A stretch of 64,000 nt of DNA. It comes from JBEIFW01 sp046081125. Lineage in GTDB: Bacteria > Actinomycetota > Acidimicrobiia > Acidimicrobiales > Ilumatobacteraceae. The stretch lies in NCBI GenBank assembly GCA_046081125.1, contig JBJTVH010000125.1:72033-136032 (forward strand), read 5' to 3'. The translations under genes and the position numbers were made by a program. How positions within the stretch are numbered: position 1 is the first letter of the stretch; each line of letters starts with the position of its first letter. Below are positions 51,878-59,047 of this stretch, one piece after another. The notes beneath the pieces are model-generated. The model did not search any database. It was given only the letters and a program-made list of their open reading frames with translations, and was not told the origin of the DNA.

Positions 51878-52417
51878 TCAACCGTCGACGAGGCGGAGTA
51901 CCTCCTCCTCGTCGAAGCGGCCCGTCCACGACCCGAGAGCGGTCCCGTCCGCGGCGTACAGAGTGGCCGCCGGTTGGGCGCGAATGCCTAGCTTCCGCCA
52001 GGACTCGAAGGACTCGTCCCACAGCATGGTGAACGTGATGCCGGCCCGGTCGACGAACTCTCTCGCCATCTCGAGGTCGTCCTGCGTTCCGAGGCCGACG
52101 ATGTGGAGTTGTTCGGCGTGGTCACGAGCAAACTGCTCGACAGCGGGCGCTTTGGCCCGGCAGACCGGTCAATGCGGTGCCCAGAACCAGACGAGCGTTG
52201 GCTTGTCGGCGGGAACGAACGTGGCCAGCCGCACAGGGCGTCCGGTCGCGACGTCGAGGACCTCTACATCGGGCAGCGGGCTGGGCGCCGTGCCGACTGG
52301 CCCGTCGACTGCCGGGCGAGCTGTTTCCTCGGTCGAACCCTGCAGGGAGGACGTCTCCCCGCCGCAGGCAGCGAGCACGACTGCGAGTGTCGCGAGCCAG
52401 GTTGTGGTCTTTCTCAT
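51878..52417 (-). CDS. TlpA-like thioredoxin lipoprotein with in-frame TGA at the active site (candidate selenoprotein)
   Basis: 180 codons in one frame, interrupted only by a TGA at 52169-52171. Signal peptide with lipobox LAAC (C18), acidic/serine linker, then a TlpA-type thioredoxin fold: TLVWFWAPH-[TGA]-PVCRAKAP at residues 74-91, followed by EQFARDHAEQLHIVGLG, FTMLWDESFESWRKLGI, the cis-Pro loop RAQPAATLY and GTALGSWTGRF. TlpA proteins have W-A-P-x-C-x-x-C; here residue 83 (TGA) replaces the first cysteine and C86 is the second, giving U-P-V-C. Similarity is intact on both sides. Start ATG overlaps the ccdA stop (ATGA). A premature stop by mutation is the alternative. Confidence 0.7.
52125..52139 (-). 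promoter_or_regulatory. Candidate bacterial SECIS hairpin
   Basis: On the mRNA strand CGAGCA-GTT-TGCTCG forms a perfect 6-bp stem with a 3-base loop whose first base is G. It spans bases +30 to +44 after the TGA, with the loop G at +36. Bacterial SECIS elements lie just downstream of the Sec codon and carry G in the first two loop positions. A second stem, CGGGC/GCCCG, lies at +10 to +25. By eye only. Confidence 0.45.
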
Positions 52418-53325
52418 CGATCAACTCCTGAGGTCGAGACGTCGGCGCGATGGGGAGAATCCTGCATCTCCGAAGCGGGAGGTCGACGGCCACGAATGGT
52501 CCGTGCCGTCAGACCGACGGCCGTGAGCAGGACCAACGCGATGGCGAAGAGGGCGGCGCCGGCGCCGTCCACCTTCTCGGTCGCTCCGGCAGACCAGCCC
52601 GTGACCCAGTCGACCGGTCCGGCTGCGACGTCGTCGCCGGCCAAGGTGCGGATTTCGAAGTAGCCGTAATAGGCGACGTAGGCGCCGGTGACGACGAGAA
52701 GGACTCCGGAGACCCGGTTGATGTGGGCGAGCACGCCGCGCAGGCGCCGCACCATCCCGTCCTGGGCGAGGGCAACGGCCAGCGTGATGACACCGACCAC
52801 GAGGCCCATCCCGGTCGCATAGGCAAGGTAGGTGGCGAGCCCGCCGGCGAGGTCGCCGGTGCGGAAGGACCCGGTCACGGCGGTGAGGAAGACGGGCAGG
52901 GTGCACGAGAGCGAAACGGTTGCGTAGGAGGCTCCGAAGAGACCCATCCCGAGCAGACGCCGGTCACCGCCGCGTTGAAGGCGAGGGAGCCGGACCTTGA
53001 TCTGCCGACCGACCATGAGCGCGACGCCGAGAGGGACGAGGAGGATGCCGATGGTGAGCGTGACCCAGGGCGTCCACCGGCCGACGGCTAGCGAGGCGCT
53101 CTCGATGGCCAGCCCTGCCGCACCGAACACCACCATGAACCCGGCCGTCATCGCCGCCGTGACGACGAGTGCCCGGAGCACGGCGGTGCCACGAGAGCTG
53201 CCTGCCGTCAGGTCGCCACTGACGAAGTACGACAGGTAGGCAGGCAGCATGGCGAACCCGCAGGGATTGAACGCGGCGACCATGCCGGCCGCCAGGGCGA
53301 ACCCGATGGGGGCATCGATGGGCAT
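52414..53325 (-). CDS. ccdA: CcdA/DsbD-type thiol:disulfide interchange membrane protein
   Basis: 303 residues, six to seven membrane segments. The two membrane cysteines are in AAFNPCGFAMLPAY (near residue 22) and SLSCTLPVFLTAV (near 137), the conserved pair of CcdA. Moves electrons from cytoplasmic thioredoxin across the membrane to extracytoplasmic thioredoxin-like proteins such as the TlpA-like protein encoded next. The C-terminus adds an extra membrane segment and a polar tail. ATGA overlap with the TlpA-like gene. ATG at 53323-53325 is preceded by AGGAG on its strand. Confidence 0.9.
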   Translation of the reverse strand: MPIDAPIGFALAAGMVAAFNPCGFAMLPAYLSYFVSGDLTAGSSRGTAVLRALVVTAAMTAGFMVVFGAAGLAIESASLAVGRWTPWVTLTIGILLVPLGVALMVGRQIKVRLPRLQRGGDRRLLGMGLFGASYATVSLSCTLPVFLTAVTGSFRTGDLAGGLATYLAYATGMGLVVGVITLAVALAQDGMVRRLRGVLAHINRVSGVLLVVTGAYVAYYGYFEIRTLAGDDVAAGPVDWVTGWSAGATEKVDGAGAALFAIALVLLTAVGLTARTIRGRRPPASEMQDSPHRADVSTSGVDR

Positions 53326-53400
53326 TCGGTTCGCTCCTGTTCCAGGGATGGGTGACGACGGAACCTGTTGCAGGTGGTCGCCTATTCCGGGCGCGTCGAT

Positions 53401-53670
53401 CTAGCGTCTCGGGCGCTCCTGGCGGAACGGGGCCAGGTACCCGACGCTGGCAACGGTGTAGGGCACGATGTAGTTGACGGCGACCCGCAGTGCGGTGATG
53501 GGGGTGGCGTCGCGGCTGAGGATGACGGAGCCCTGGTTGACCGCCGAGAGGAGTGTTCCGACGATGGCGGACACCCGGCTGGCCGTCGGGAAGGTGACGC
53601 CACGCAGGATGAGCGAGATGGCTTGGCCGGGGGTGCGCCAAGGAGGCACCGGCCTTCTGGACGGGTTCAC
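53401..53670 (-). CDS. NrtS-like small membrane protein
   Basis: 89 residues with two hydrophobic segments (VSAIVGTLLSAVNQGSVIL; RVAVNYIVPYTVASVGYLA). The N-Q-G and N-Y-x-V-P-Y motifs match the NrtS family of small nitrate/nitrite transport-associated proteins. The ATG at 53668-53670 overlaps the anti-sigma stop by four bases, so it is translated with it. It may be a target or partner of this sigma module; function in nitrate transport is inferred from the family only. Confidence 0.65.
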   Translation of the reverse strand: MNPSRRPVPPWRTPGQAISLILRGVTFPTASRVSAIVGTLLSAVNQGSVILSRDATPITALRVAVNYIVPYTVASVGYLAPFRQERPRR

Positions 53671-53945
53671 GAGGGAGCGCCTTCGCCCGCCAGTAGGTGC
53701 TCGGCGAAGTCGTGCAGCCGTGCGAGGGCCGGATCATCGAGCCGGCCGGGTCCTCTCCGGGCGAGACTGGCTTTGATGTGTTGGTACACGTCGGCCTCGA
53801 GGCCGCAGCGGAGACATTCCTGGAGGTGTGCGGTGATCTCCGCGCTGGGGGCCTCGTCGAGTTCGCCGTCGAGATACTGCTGGAGGCGCCGAGCGACGGC
53901 GGCGCAACCCAACCGGCGGCTGGAGGAACGACGGAACAGTCTCAT
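53667..53945 (-). CDS. Zinc-finger anti-sigma factor, paralog
   Basis: 92 residues with the ZAS motif H-L-Q-E-C-L-R-C and the same opening (MRLFRR) and tail (LARLHDFAEHLLA) as the anti-sigma factor at 49694. Overlaps the truncated sigma gene at its start and the NrtS-like gene at its end. With its sigma partner broken it is probably an orphan, unless it restrains the intact paralog encoded 4 kb away. Confidence 0.82.
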   Translation of the reverse strand: MRLFRRSSSRRLGCAAVARRLQQYLDGELDEAPSAEITAHLQECLRCGLEADVYQHIKASLARRGPGRLDDPALARLHDFAEHLLAGEGAPS

Positions 53946-54147
53946 CGGTGACTCCTCGGCGCCCAGCCGACCTGTTCGAGTTGTCCGCGCATCCGGCGAC
54001 GGGCCCGGTGCAGGCGACTCATGATCGTACCGATCGGTACCCCCAGATGCGCTGCGGCTTCTGCGTAGGACAGGCCGCGGATATCGACCAGTTCCACCAC
54101 TGCGCGAAACGGTGCAGCAAGGTCGTCGAGTGCCGTTTCGACGGCGG
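53942..54147 (-). pseudogene. ECF sigma factor fragment, truncated at the IS21 remnant
   Basis: Only the end of the gene remains: a helical linker and region 4 (DLAAPFRAVVELVDIRGLSYAEAAAHLGVPIGTIMSRL in several blocks), ending in an ATGA overlap with the anti-sigma gene. Region 2 is missing: the frame meets the IS21 terminal repeat at 54148, and no sigma sequence appears on the other side of the element (55052 onward). So insertion was accompanied by loss of flanking DNA. The residual peptide cannot act as a sigma factor. Confidence 0.8.
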
Positions 54148-55051
54148 TGTTGGCGATCAACGAAAGTCGCGTTCTGCGATCAACGAAAGTCGCGGTCGCG
54201 GGGTCGAGTTCGTCCTGAGCGGGTGACGTTAGTGGATGCGCTTCTTGGTGGGGTCGGTGGTGGCGGTGGTGAGGGCTTGGTGCTCGCGTAGGCGCCAGGA
54301 CGGGCCCTTGATGTTGAACACGACGGCGTTGTGCATGAGCCGGTCGAGGATCGCTGCGGCAACGACGGTGTCGCCGAAGATCTCGCCCCAGTCGGGCAGT
54401 CCGCGGTTTGTCGTGACGATCGTCGAGTGCTGTTTCTCGTAGCGCAGGTTGACGACTTGGTAGAACGCTGAGGCGGCAGCGCGGTCCATCGGCAGCAGAC
54501 CGATGTCGTCGATGACGAGCACTGATGGTGCGGTGTAGGTGCCCGGCGAGGTCTCGATCGGCACCGACGCCGAATCAGCCCGCCGGAACCGCGGACCGCG
54601 CTGTTCACGCACCCACCGAGCGACCGACGGATACGAACCGTCGAATCCCTCGGCGCGGATGATCTCGAACAGCGACGTGGCCAACAACGACGAGTTGCCG
54701 ACCAGCAACGCGGTCAACCGGTCAGCCCACCGAGGGTCGACCACACGTTCCTCGTCGCCGATCGTGCGGGCCGCTGGCGGGCCACCCCCCCGACACCACT
54801 TCGAGATCGTCGCCAGGTGATACCCCGTCTGCACGCCGATCTCCACGTACGTCATGCCAGCGCGTTTCATCGCAAGCACATCCATGAACTCCTCCTGAGT
54901 CATCATGAGAAGAGGTCCCTCCAGTTGTCTTGCTTGGTCGCTCGACATGCTGGAGGGACCACCCCTCAACCGTTGAAATTCAGGAAGAACCCACCCCCAT
55001 CAACCGCGACATTCGCTGATCACCGATCGCGACATTCACTGATCGCCCACA
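54148..55051 (-). mobile_element. IS21-family remnant with double terminal repeats
   Basis: About 904 bp. Each end begins TGTKGGCGATCA (inward) and carries two copies of a 19-base repeat of the form GCGATCA-N2-GAAWGTCGCG: left 54153-54171 and 54176-54194; right, on the minus strand, at about 55023-55045 and 55003-55021. Multiple terminal repeats are typical of IS21. The single gene inside is an istA-istB fusion left by an internal deletion, so the element is non-autonomous. No exact target-site duplication is seen. Confidence 0.8.
54229..54903 (-). CDS. IstA-IstB deletion fusion
   Basis: 224 residues in one open frame. Residues about 1-120 are the IstA N-terminus: MTQEEFMDVLAMKRAGMTYVEIG helix-turn-helix, then VARWVREQRGPRFR and SVPIETSPG. 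From about residue 128 the sequence is IstB: SVLVIDDIGLLPMD (Walker B), VNLRYEKQHSTIVTTNRGLPDWGEIFGD, ILDRLMHNAVV. The DDE core of IstA and the Walker A of IstB are gone, so neither transposition nor ATP binding is expected. Deletion kept the frame by chance. Start ATG 54903; other starts lie upstream. Confidence 0.8.
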   Translation of the reverse strand: MTQEEFMDVLAMKRAGMTYVEIGVQTGYHLATISKWCRGGGPPAARTIGDEERVVDPRWADRLTALLVGNSSLLATSLFEIIRAEGFDGSYPSVARWVREQRGPRFRRADSASVPIETSPGTYTAPSVLVIDDIGLLPMDRAAASAFYQVVNLRYEKQHSTIVTTNRGLPDWGEIFGDTVVAAAILDRLMHNAVVFNIKGPSWRLREHQALTTATTDPTKKRIH

Positions 55052-55194
55052 GGCGTTTCGGCTGGAACGGCCGCCGACGAGCGCCGACGGAATCGCACGG
55101 CTGCAGTCTCCTGCCTAGACCACTTGGGACGGAACCCGAAGGTCGTCGGTGGACCCGCCCTTGCAGGCCCTCCGGTCGCCGGCTATCGGGCCCG

Positions 55195-55608
55195 TCACTG
55201 CGGGCCGGACGGTACCGGCCGAGGGATGAGGCTCATCACGTTGTTCGTGAACCCGCCATCGACGAGGATCTCGGCACCGTTCACGTAGCTCGACCGCGGG
55301 CTTGCCTGGAACAGCACGGCCTCGGCGATGTCGGCGGGCTGACCCACTCGGCGCAGAGGCACCGCCGCAGCCCTGCGTTCGGACACGCCGGGCGTGTCGT
55401 ACATCGCCTTGACCATGGGCGTGTAGATCAGGCCGGGGAGCACGGCATTGCTGCGCACGCCCTTCGGTCCCCATTCGACGGCGAGCTGGCGCGACAGCAT
55501 CGAGACTGCCGCCTTGCTGATGTCATAGGCACCGGTGAAGCTCGTCTTCGTCAGCGACGGCTGGTGATCACGGGCCGGTTCGAGTTGCCCAGCGTCGGGC
55601 CCAGGCAT
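55195..55608 (-). pseudogene. Short-chain dehydrogenase fragment (C-terminal part)
   Basis: Contains the SDR active-site helix YDISKAAVSMLSRQLAVEWG, the RSNAVLPGLIYTPM loop, RVGQPADIAEAVLF and the end VNGAEILVDGGF, all in order. The N-terminal Rossmann T-G-x-x-x-G-x-G half is absent: upstream sequence belongs to a decayed regulator. So the fragment is a relic; the stop at its end is intact. Confidence 0.8.
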
Positions 55609-55714
55609 CGAGTGGTGCGAGGGCTGCTCCGAGGTCGGCCGAGATCGGTGAGGCGGTAGCCGCCCCCTCGTCCTTGTCGATCAGACCGGCACCGGCCAAG
55701 TCTCGGAGCCGAGA
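55571..55714 (-). pseudogene. HxlR-family regulator fragment with frameshifts
   Basis: Pieces of a winged-helix regulator in alternating frames: LRDLAGAGLIDKDEG in one frame, GGYRLTDLGR in the next, then LAPLDAWARRWATRTG back in the first. Together they match the C-terminal end of an HxlR-type protein (…LV…Y-x-LT-x-x-G-x-x-L-x-P-x-L-x-x-L-x-x-W…). Two compensating frameshifts mark it as decayed. It overlaps the SDR relic. Confidence 0.5.
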
Positions 55715-55832
55715 GGTCCGTCTGCTTCGTCGGCCCCATCGGCTCCGAGCCGATTCGTCGGCGACCGCTCCACCTGATCCCTGGACGCGAGAGCGACACA
55801 CCGCTACATTTCAGTTCAACAAACGAACGGAC

Positions 55833-58139
55833 ATGAGGGAGCCCGCCGTGAGCAGCACCGACACCTGGCATCAGACCGCCTGCATCCTGTGCAGCATCAA
55901 CTGCGGCGTCGAAGTACGCCTCGGTGAGGGAACCGATGCCCGGCGCTTCGTGCGAATACGTGGCGACAAGGCACATCCCGGCTCCCAGGGGTACACATGC
56001 GAGAAGGGCCTCCGTCTCGACCATTACCAGAACGATCCTGGACGGCTCACGACTCCACTGCGCCGCCGCCCCGACGGCAGCTTCGAGGCCATCGACTGGG
56101 ACACCGCCATCGCCGAGGTGGCAGGCCGCTTCGGCGACGTCATCGCCGAGCACGGCGGCGACAAGATCCTCTTCTACGGCGGCGGCGGCCAGGGCAACCA
56201 CCTGGGGGGTGGCTACGGTTCGGCCACCCGCTCGGCGCTCGGCATCCGCTATTCGTCGAACGCGCTCGCCCAGGAGAAGACGGGAGAATTCTGGGTGGAT
56301 GGGCAGCTGTTCGGGCGCTCGCGGTGCCACACCACCGGCGATTACGAGCACGCCGAGGTCCTGGTCTTCTGGGGCAAGAACCCGTGGCAGTCACACGGCT
56401 TCCCCCAGGCCCGCCGCATCCTGAAAGCCGTCGCCGCCGATCCACAGCGACACATGATCGTCGTCGATCCGCGATACACCGAGAGCGCAGAACTGGCAGA
56501 CGTCCATCTGCGCCCGCGCCCGGGCGGTGACGCCTGGCTGCTCGCTGCGCTCCTGCGCATCATCATCGATGAGCACGTAGCGCTCGACTGGTTGTCGGCG
56601 CATGCCGCGGGACTCGACGAGGTGATTGCTGCGTTCGCGGAGGTCGACGTGGCCGACTACTGCGCCCGCGCCGGTGTGCCCGAGGCCGATGTCCGCCGCG
56701 TCGCCGACCTGATCGGCCTGGCCAGCGGTGGAGTGTCGATCTTCGAGGACCTCGGCATCCAGCAGGCGCCACACTCGACGCTGAACAGCTACCTCGAGAA
56801 GCTGGTCGTGCTCCTCACGGGAAACTTCGGCGTACCGGGCGGGATGAACCTGCACAGCCGCTTCGCGTCGCTCGGTGGTGGCGGTGGTGGAGAGCGCGGC
56901 CCCGGCGGTGGCGAACCAACCACCCCCGTCACGGGTCACCGGTTGGTCACCGGACTCGTGCCGTGCAATGTGATCCCCGACGAGATCCTCACCGATCACC
57001 ATGATCGCTTCCGGGCGCTGCTGGTGGAGTCCGGCAATCCGGTGCACTCCTTGGCCGACAGCCAGCGCATGCGGGCAGCCCTGGGGCAGCTCGACCTCGT
57101 CGTGGTGATCGACGTCGCCTTGACCGAGACGGCCCGCTGTGCCGACTACGTGTTGCCGGCCGCGTCACAGTTCGAGAAGTGGGAGTGCACGTTCTTCAAC
57201 CTCGAGTTCCCGAACAACTTCTTCCACGCTCGCCGGCCGGTGCTCGATCCGTTGCCGGGCACGCTGCCCGAAGCCGAGATCCACGCGCGGCTGTGTCGCG
57301 CTCTCGGCGCCTACACCGACGCCGATATTGACCCGCTCCGCGAGGCAGCCGAGCGAGGCCTCGACGACTATGCCGGGGCCTTCTTCGAGGCCGTCGTGGC
57401 GAACCCCGGTCTCGGCAAGGTGGTGTCGGTGGTGCTCTACGAGACGCTCGGGCCGACGTTGCGCACCTCCGACGGTGTCGATGCGGCCGGCGCGGCGGCG
57501 CTGTGGGGGCTGGCGCAGCGTTGTGCCGGTACCTACGGCCCGTCGATCAACCGCGCCGGCATCGCCGGCGAGGGGTTGGCGCTGGGCAACGCTCTGTTCC
57601 GGGCCGTGATCGAATCGCCATCGGGGATCACCTTCACCATCGACGACTACGACGAGACGCTGCGCCGCCTGGAGACCGACGACCAACGCCTCCACCTGGC
57701 GATCCCGATTCTGCTCGACGAGCTCCGCTCGCTCGCCGCGGAGCAGCCGATCGCGACCGACGACGCCTTTCCTCTGGTGCTGTCGGCAGGTGAGCGTCGG
57801 TCGGGCACGGCAAACACCATCATCCGCGACGCTGGTTGGCGAAAGCAGGACCAATCGGGCGCGTTGCGCATGAGCCCCGACGATGCCGCGCGCCTCGGCC
57901 TCACCGATGGTGCCCGAGCGCGCATCACCACCAAGCGTGGCACTGCGGTGGCGGTGGTGGAGGTCTCCGAGCGGATGCGCGAGGGACATGTCAGTCTTCC
58001 CAATGGGTTCGGCCTCGGTGTCGACGGTGATGCTGTCGGGGTGGCACCGAACGAACTCACCGACACCGATCACCGCGACTGGTTCGCCGGCACCCCGCTG
58101 CACAAGCACGTGCGCGCCCGCGTGGAAGCTGTTTCGTGA
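55833..58139 (+). CDS. Molybdopterin (bis-MGD) oxidoreductase, formate dehydrogenase/nitrate reductase-like
   Basis: 768 residues. N-terminal [4Fe-4S] site C17-x2-C20-x3-C24...C56 (CILCSINC; YTCEKG). Mo ligand is probably C165 in GRSRCHTTGDYEH, in the position that is Cys or Sec in formate dehydrogenases. Domains follow: EVLVFWGKNPWQSHG, IVVDPRYTESAELADVHL, NSYLEKLVVLLTGNFGVPGGMN, and a C-terminal MopB_CT barrel from about 650 (VLSAGERRSGTANTI). No other subunit is adjacent, so it may be a cytoplasmic enzyme using a free carrier. Followed by an HxlR gene with GTGA overlap. Substrate unknown. Confidence 0.87.
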   Translation: MREPAVSSTDTWHQTACILCSINCGVEVRLGEGTDARRFVRIRGDKAHPGSQGYTCEKGLRLDHYQNDPGRLTTPLRRRPDGSFEAIDWDTAIAEVAGRFGDVIAEHGGDKILFYGGGGQGNHLGGGYGSATRSALGIRYSSNALAQEKTGEFWVDGQLFGRSRCHTTGDYEHAEVLVFWGKNPWQSHGFPQARRILKAVAADPQRHMIVVDPRYTESAELADVHLRPRPGGDAWLLAALLRIIIDEHVALDWLSAHAAGLDEVIAAFAEVDVADYCARAGVPEADVRRVADLIGLASGGVSIFEDLGIQQAPHSTLNSYLEKLVVLLTGNFGVPGGMNLHSRFASLGGGGGGERGPGGGEPTTPVTGHRLVTGLVPCNVIPDEILTDHHDRFRALLVESGNPVHSLADSQRMRAALGQLDLVVVIDVALTETARCADYVLPAASQFEKWECTFFNLEFPNNFFHARRPVLDPLPGTLPEAEIHARLCRALGAYTDADIDPLREAAERGLDDYAGAFFEAVVANPGLGKVVSVVLYETLGPTLRTSDGVDAAGAAALWGLAQRCAGTYGPSINRAGIAGEGLALGNALFRAVIESPSGITFTIDDYDETLRRLETDDQRLHLAIPILLDELRSLAAEQPIATDDAFPLVLSAGERRSGTANTIIRDAGWRKQDQSGALRMSPDDAARLGLTDGARARITTKRGTAVAVVEVSERMREGHVSLPNGFGLGVDGDAVGVAPNELTDTDHRDWFAGTPLHKHVRARVEAVS

Positions 58140-58591
58140 TGCGGCGCACACGGTTCGACGACTGGCCGTGCCCCATCGCTCGAACGACCGACCTCATCGG
58201 CGACTGGTGGACGCCGCTCGTGATGCGAGAGGCGTTCCTGGGTCGGCGCCGGTTCGACGAGTTCCAGGCGGCGCTAAGTATCCCCCGCGCCGTGCTCGCC
58301 GAGCGACTGAAGCGACTCGTCGCCGAGGAGATGCTCGACAAGACCAGCCCCGACGGCGGGCGTGCCCAATACGGCCTCACAGACAAGGGGCGTGCGTTCT
58401 GGGACGTCCTCGCTGCCATGTGGCGGTGGGGCGAGGACTGGTTGTGGGACGACGGCGAGCAGCCGGAGTTGGTGCTGCGCAACAGCGACACCGGCGAACG
58501 GATCCGACCGCTGGTGATCGACGAGCGAACCGGTGAACCGCTGGAGTTGCGCACGACCAAGGTCTCGCGCCGTCGCGCCGGTGACGAATGA
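58136..58591 (+). CDS. HxlR-family transcriptional regulator
   Basis: 151 residues. Typical core: CPIARTTDLIGDWWTPLVMREAF (residues 11-33, with the single conserved cysteine), RRFDEFQAALSIPRAVLAERLKRL and YGLTDKGRAFWDVLAAMWRWGEDW. A C-terminal extension of about 40 residues ends basic. HxlR regulators often respond to redox-active or aldehyde signals through the N-terminal cysteine. GTG start lies in the GTGA overlap with the molybdoenzyme gene; it probably controls that gene. Confidence 0.88.
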   Translation: MMRRTRFDDWPCPIARTTDLIGDWWTPLVMREAFLGRRRFDEFQAALSIPRAVLAERLKRLVAEEMLDKTSPDGGRAQYGLTDKGRAFWDVLAAMWRWGEDWLWDDGEQPELVLRNSDTGERIRPLVIDERTGEPLELRTTKVSRRRAGDE

Positions 58592-58599
58592 GCGCAGTC

Positions 58600-58743
58600 C
58601 CGGGTTCGCGGCTCGCACGGCGGCGTCGCCGTCGCCGGCCTCGGCCACCACCTCGATGCCGTCGACGGTGGGAGCAGCGCAGCGAGGCCCTGGCGGAACA
58701 ACTGGTGGTCGTCAGCGAGCAGCACGCGGAGGCGGACCGTCAT
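58600..58743 (-). pseudogene. NarL-type response regulator N-terminal fragment
   Basis: From ATG 58741-58743 the frame reads VRLRVLLADDHQLFRQGLAALL, the standard start of a NarL/FixJ receiver domain with its acidic pair. Then the similarity moves to another frame (VVAEAGDGDAAVRAANPG) and stops against the HxlR gene. The phospho-acceptor half and the HTH are missing. A relic. Confidence 0.65.
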
Positions 58744-58940
58744 CGGAGCGCCTCAACCTGCGACGTGTTCGACGATCGAGCGCTGCCGGCTCGGTGGCCG
58801 CGCTCCGTCGTCGCCCGTTCGGGCTCATGTCGGCCGGGCGGGGCGAAGGAGTCCGAGCCGTCGGGCGTCGTCGGTCTCTGCGAACGCATTCGTGGCGCGG
58901 AGGTCAGCTTCGGCGGTGTCGTGGGTGGTCCAGACCCCGC

Positions 58941-59036
58941 GTCGTGACCACGTTCCGCAAGCAACGCAACAACGAACGCACCGAGATCGCCCGGGCCCGC
59001 AGAGCCGCCGAGGACTGCGCCCAGGCCAACCCGTGA
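58941..59036 (+). pseudogene. HigB/RelE-type toxin C-terminal fragment
   Basis: About 31 codons: TTFRKQRNNERTEIARARRAAED resembles the last helix of HigB/Gp49-type toxins (…FxKK-x-x-x-T-P-x-x-E-I-x-x-A-x-x-R…). It ends 11 bases before the HigA-type antitoxin, the right order for higBA. The rest of the toxin is missing from the upstream 350 bases, where only the response-regulator relic is seen. Confidence 0.4.
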
Positions 59037-59047
59037 AGGAGACCACG

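Noticed and set aside
54143..55056. Target-site duplication for the IS21 remnant
   Set aside because: Flanks GGCGG and GGCGT agree in only four of five bases, and the disrupted sigma gene does not resume on the far side, so no true duplication can be claimed.
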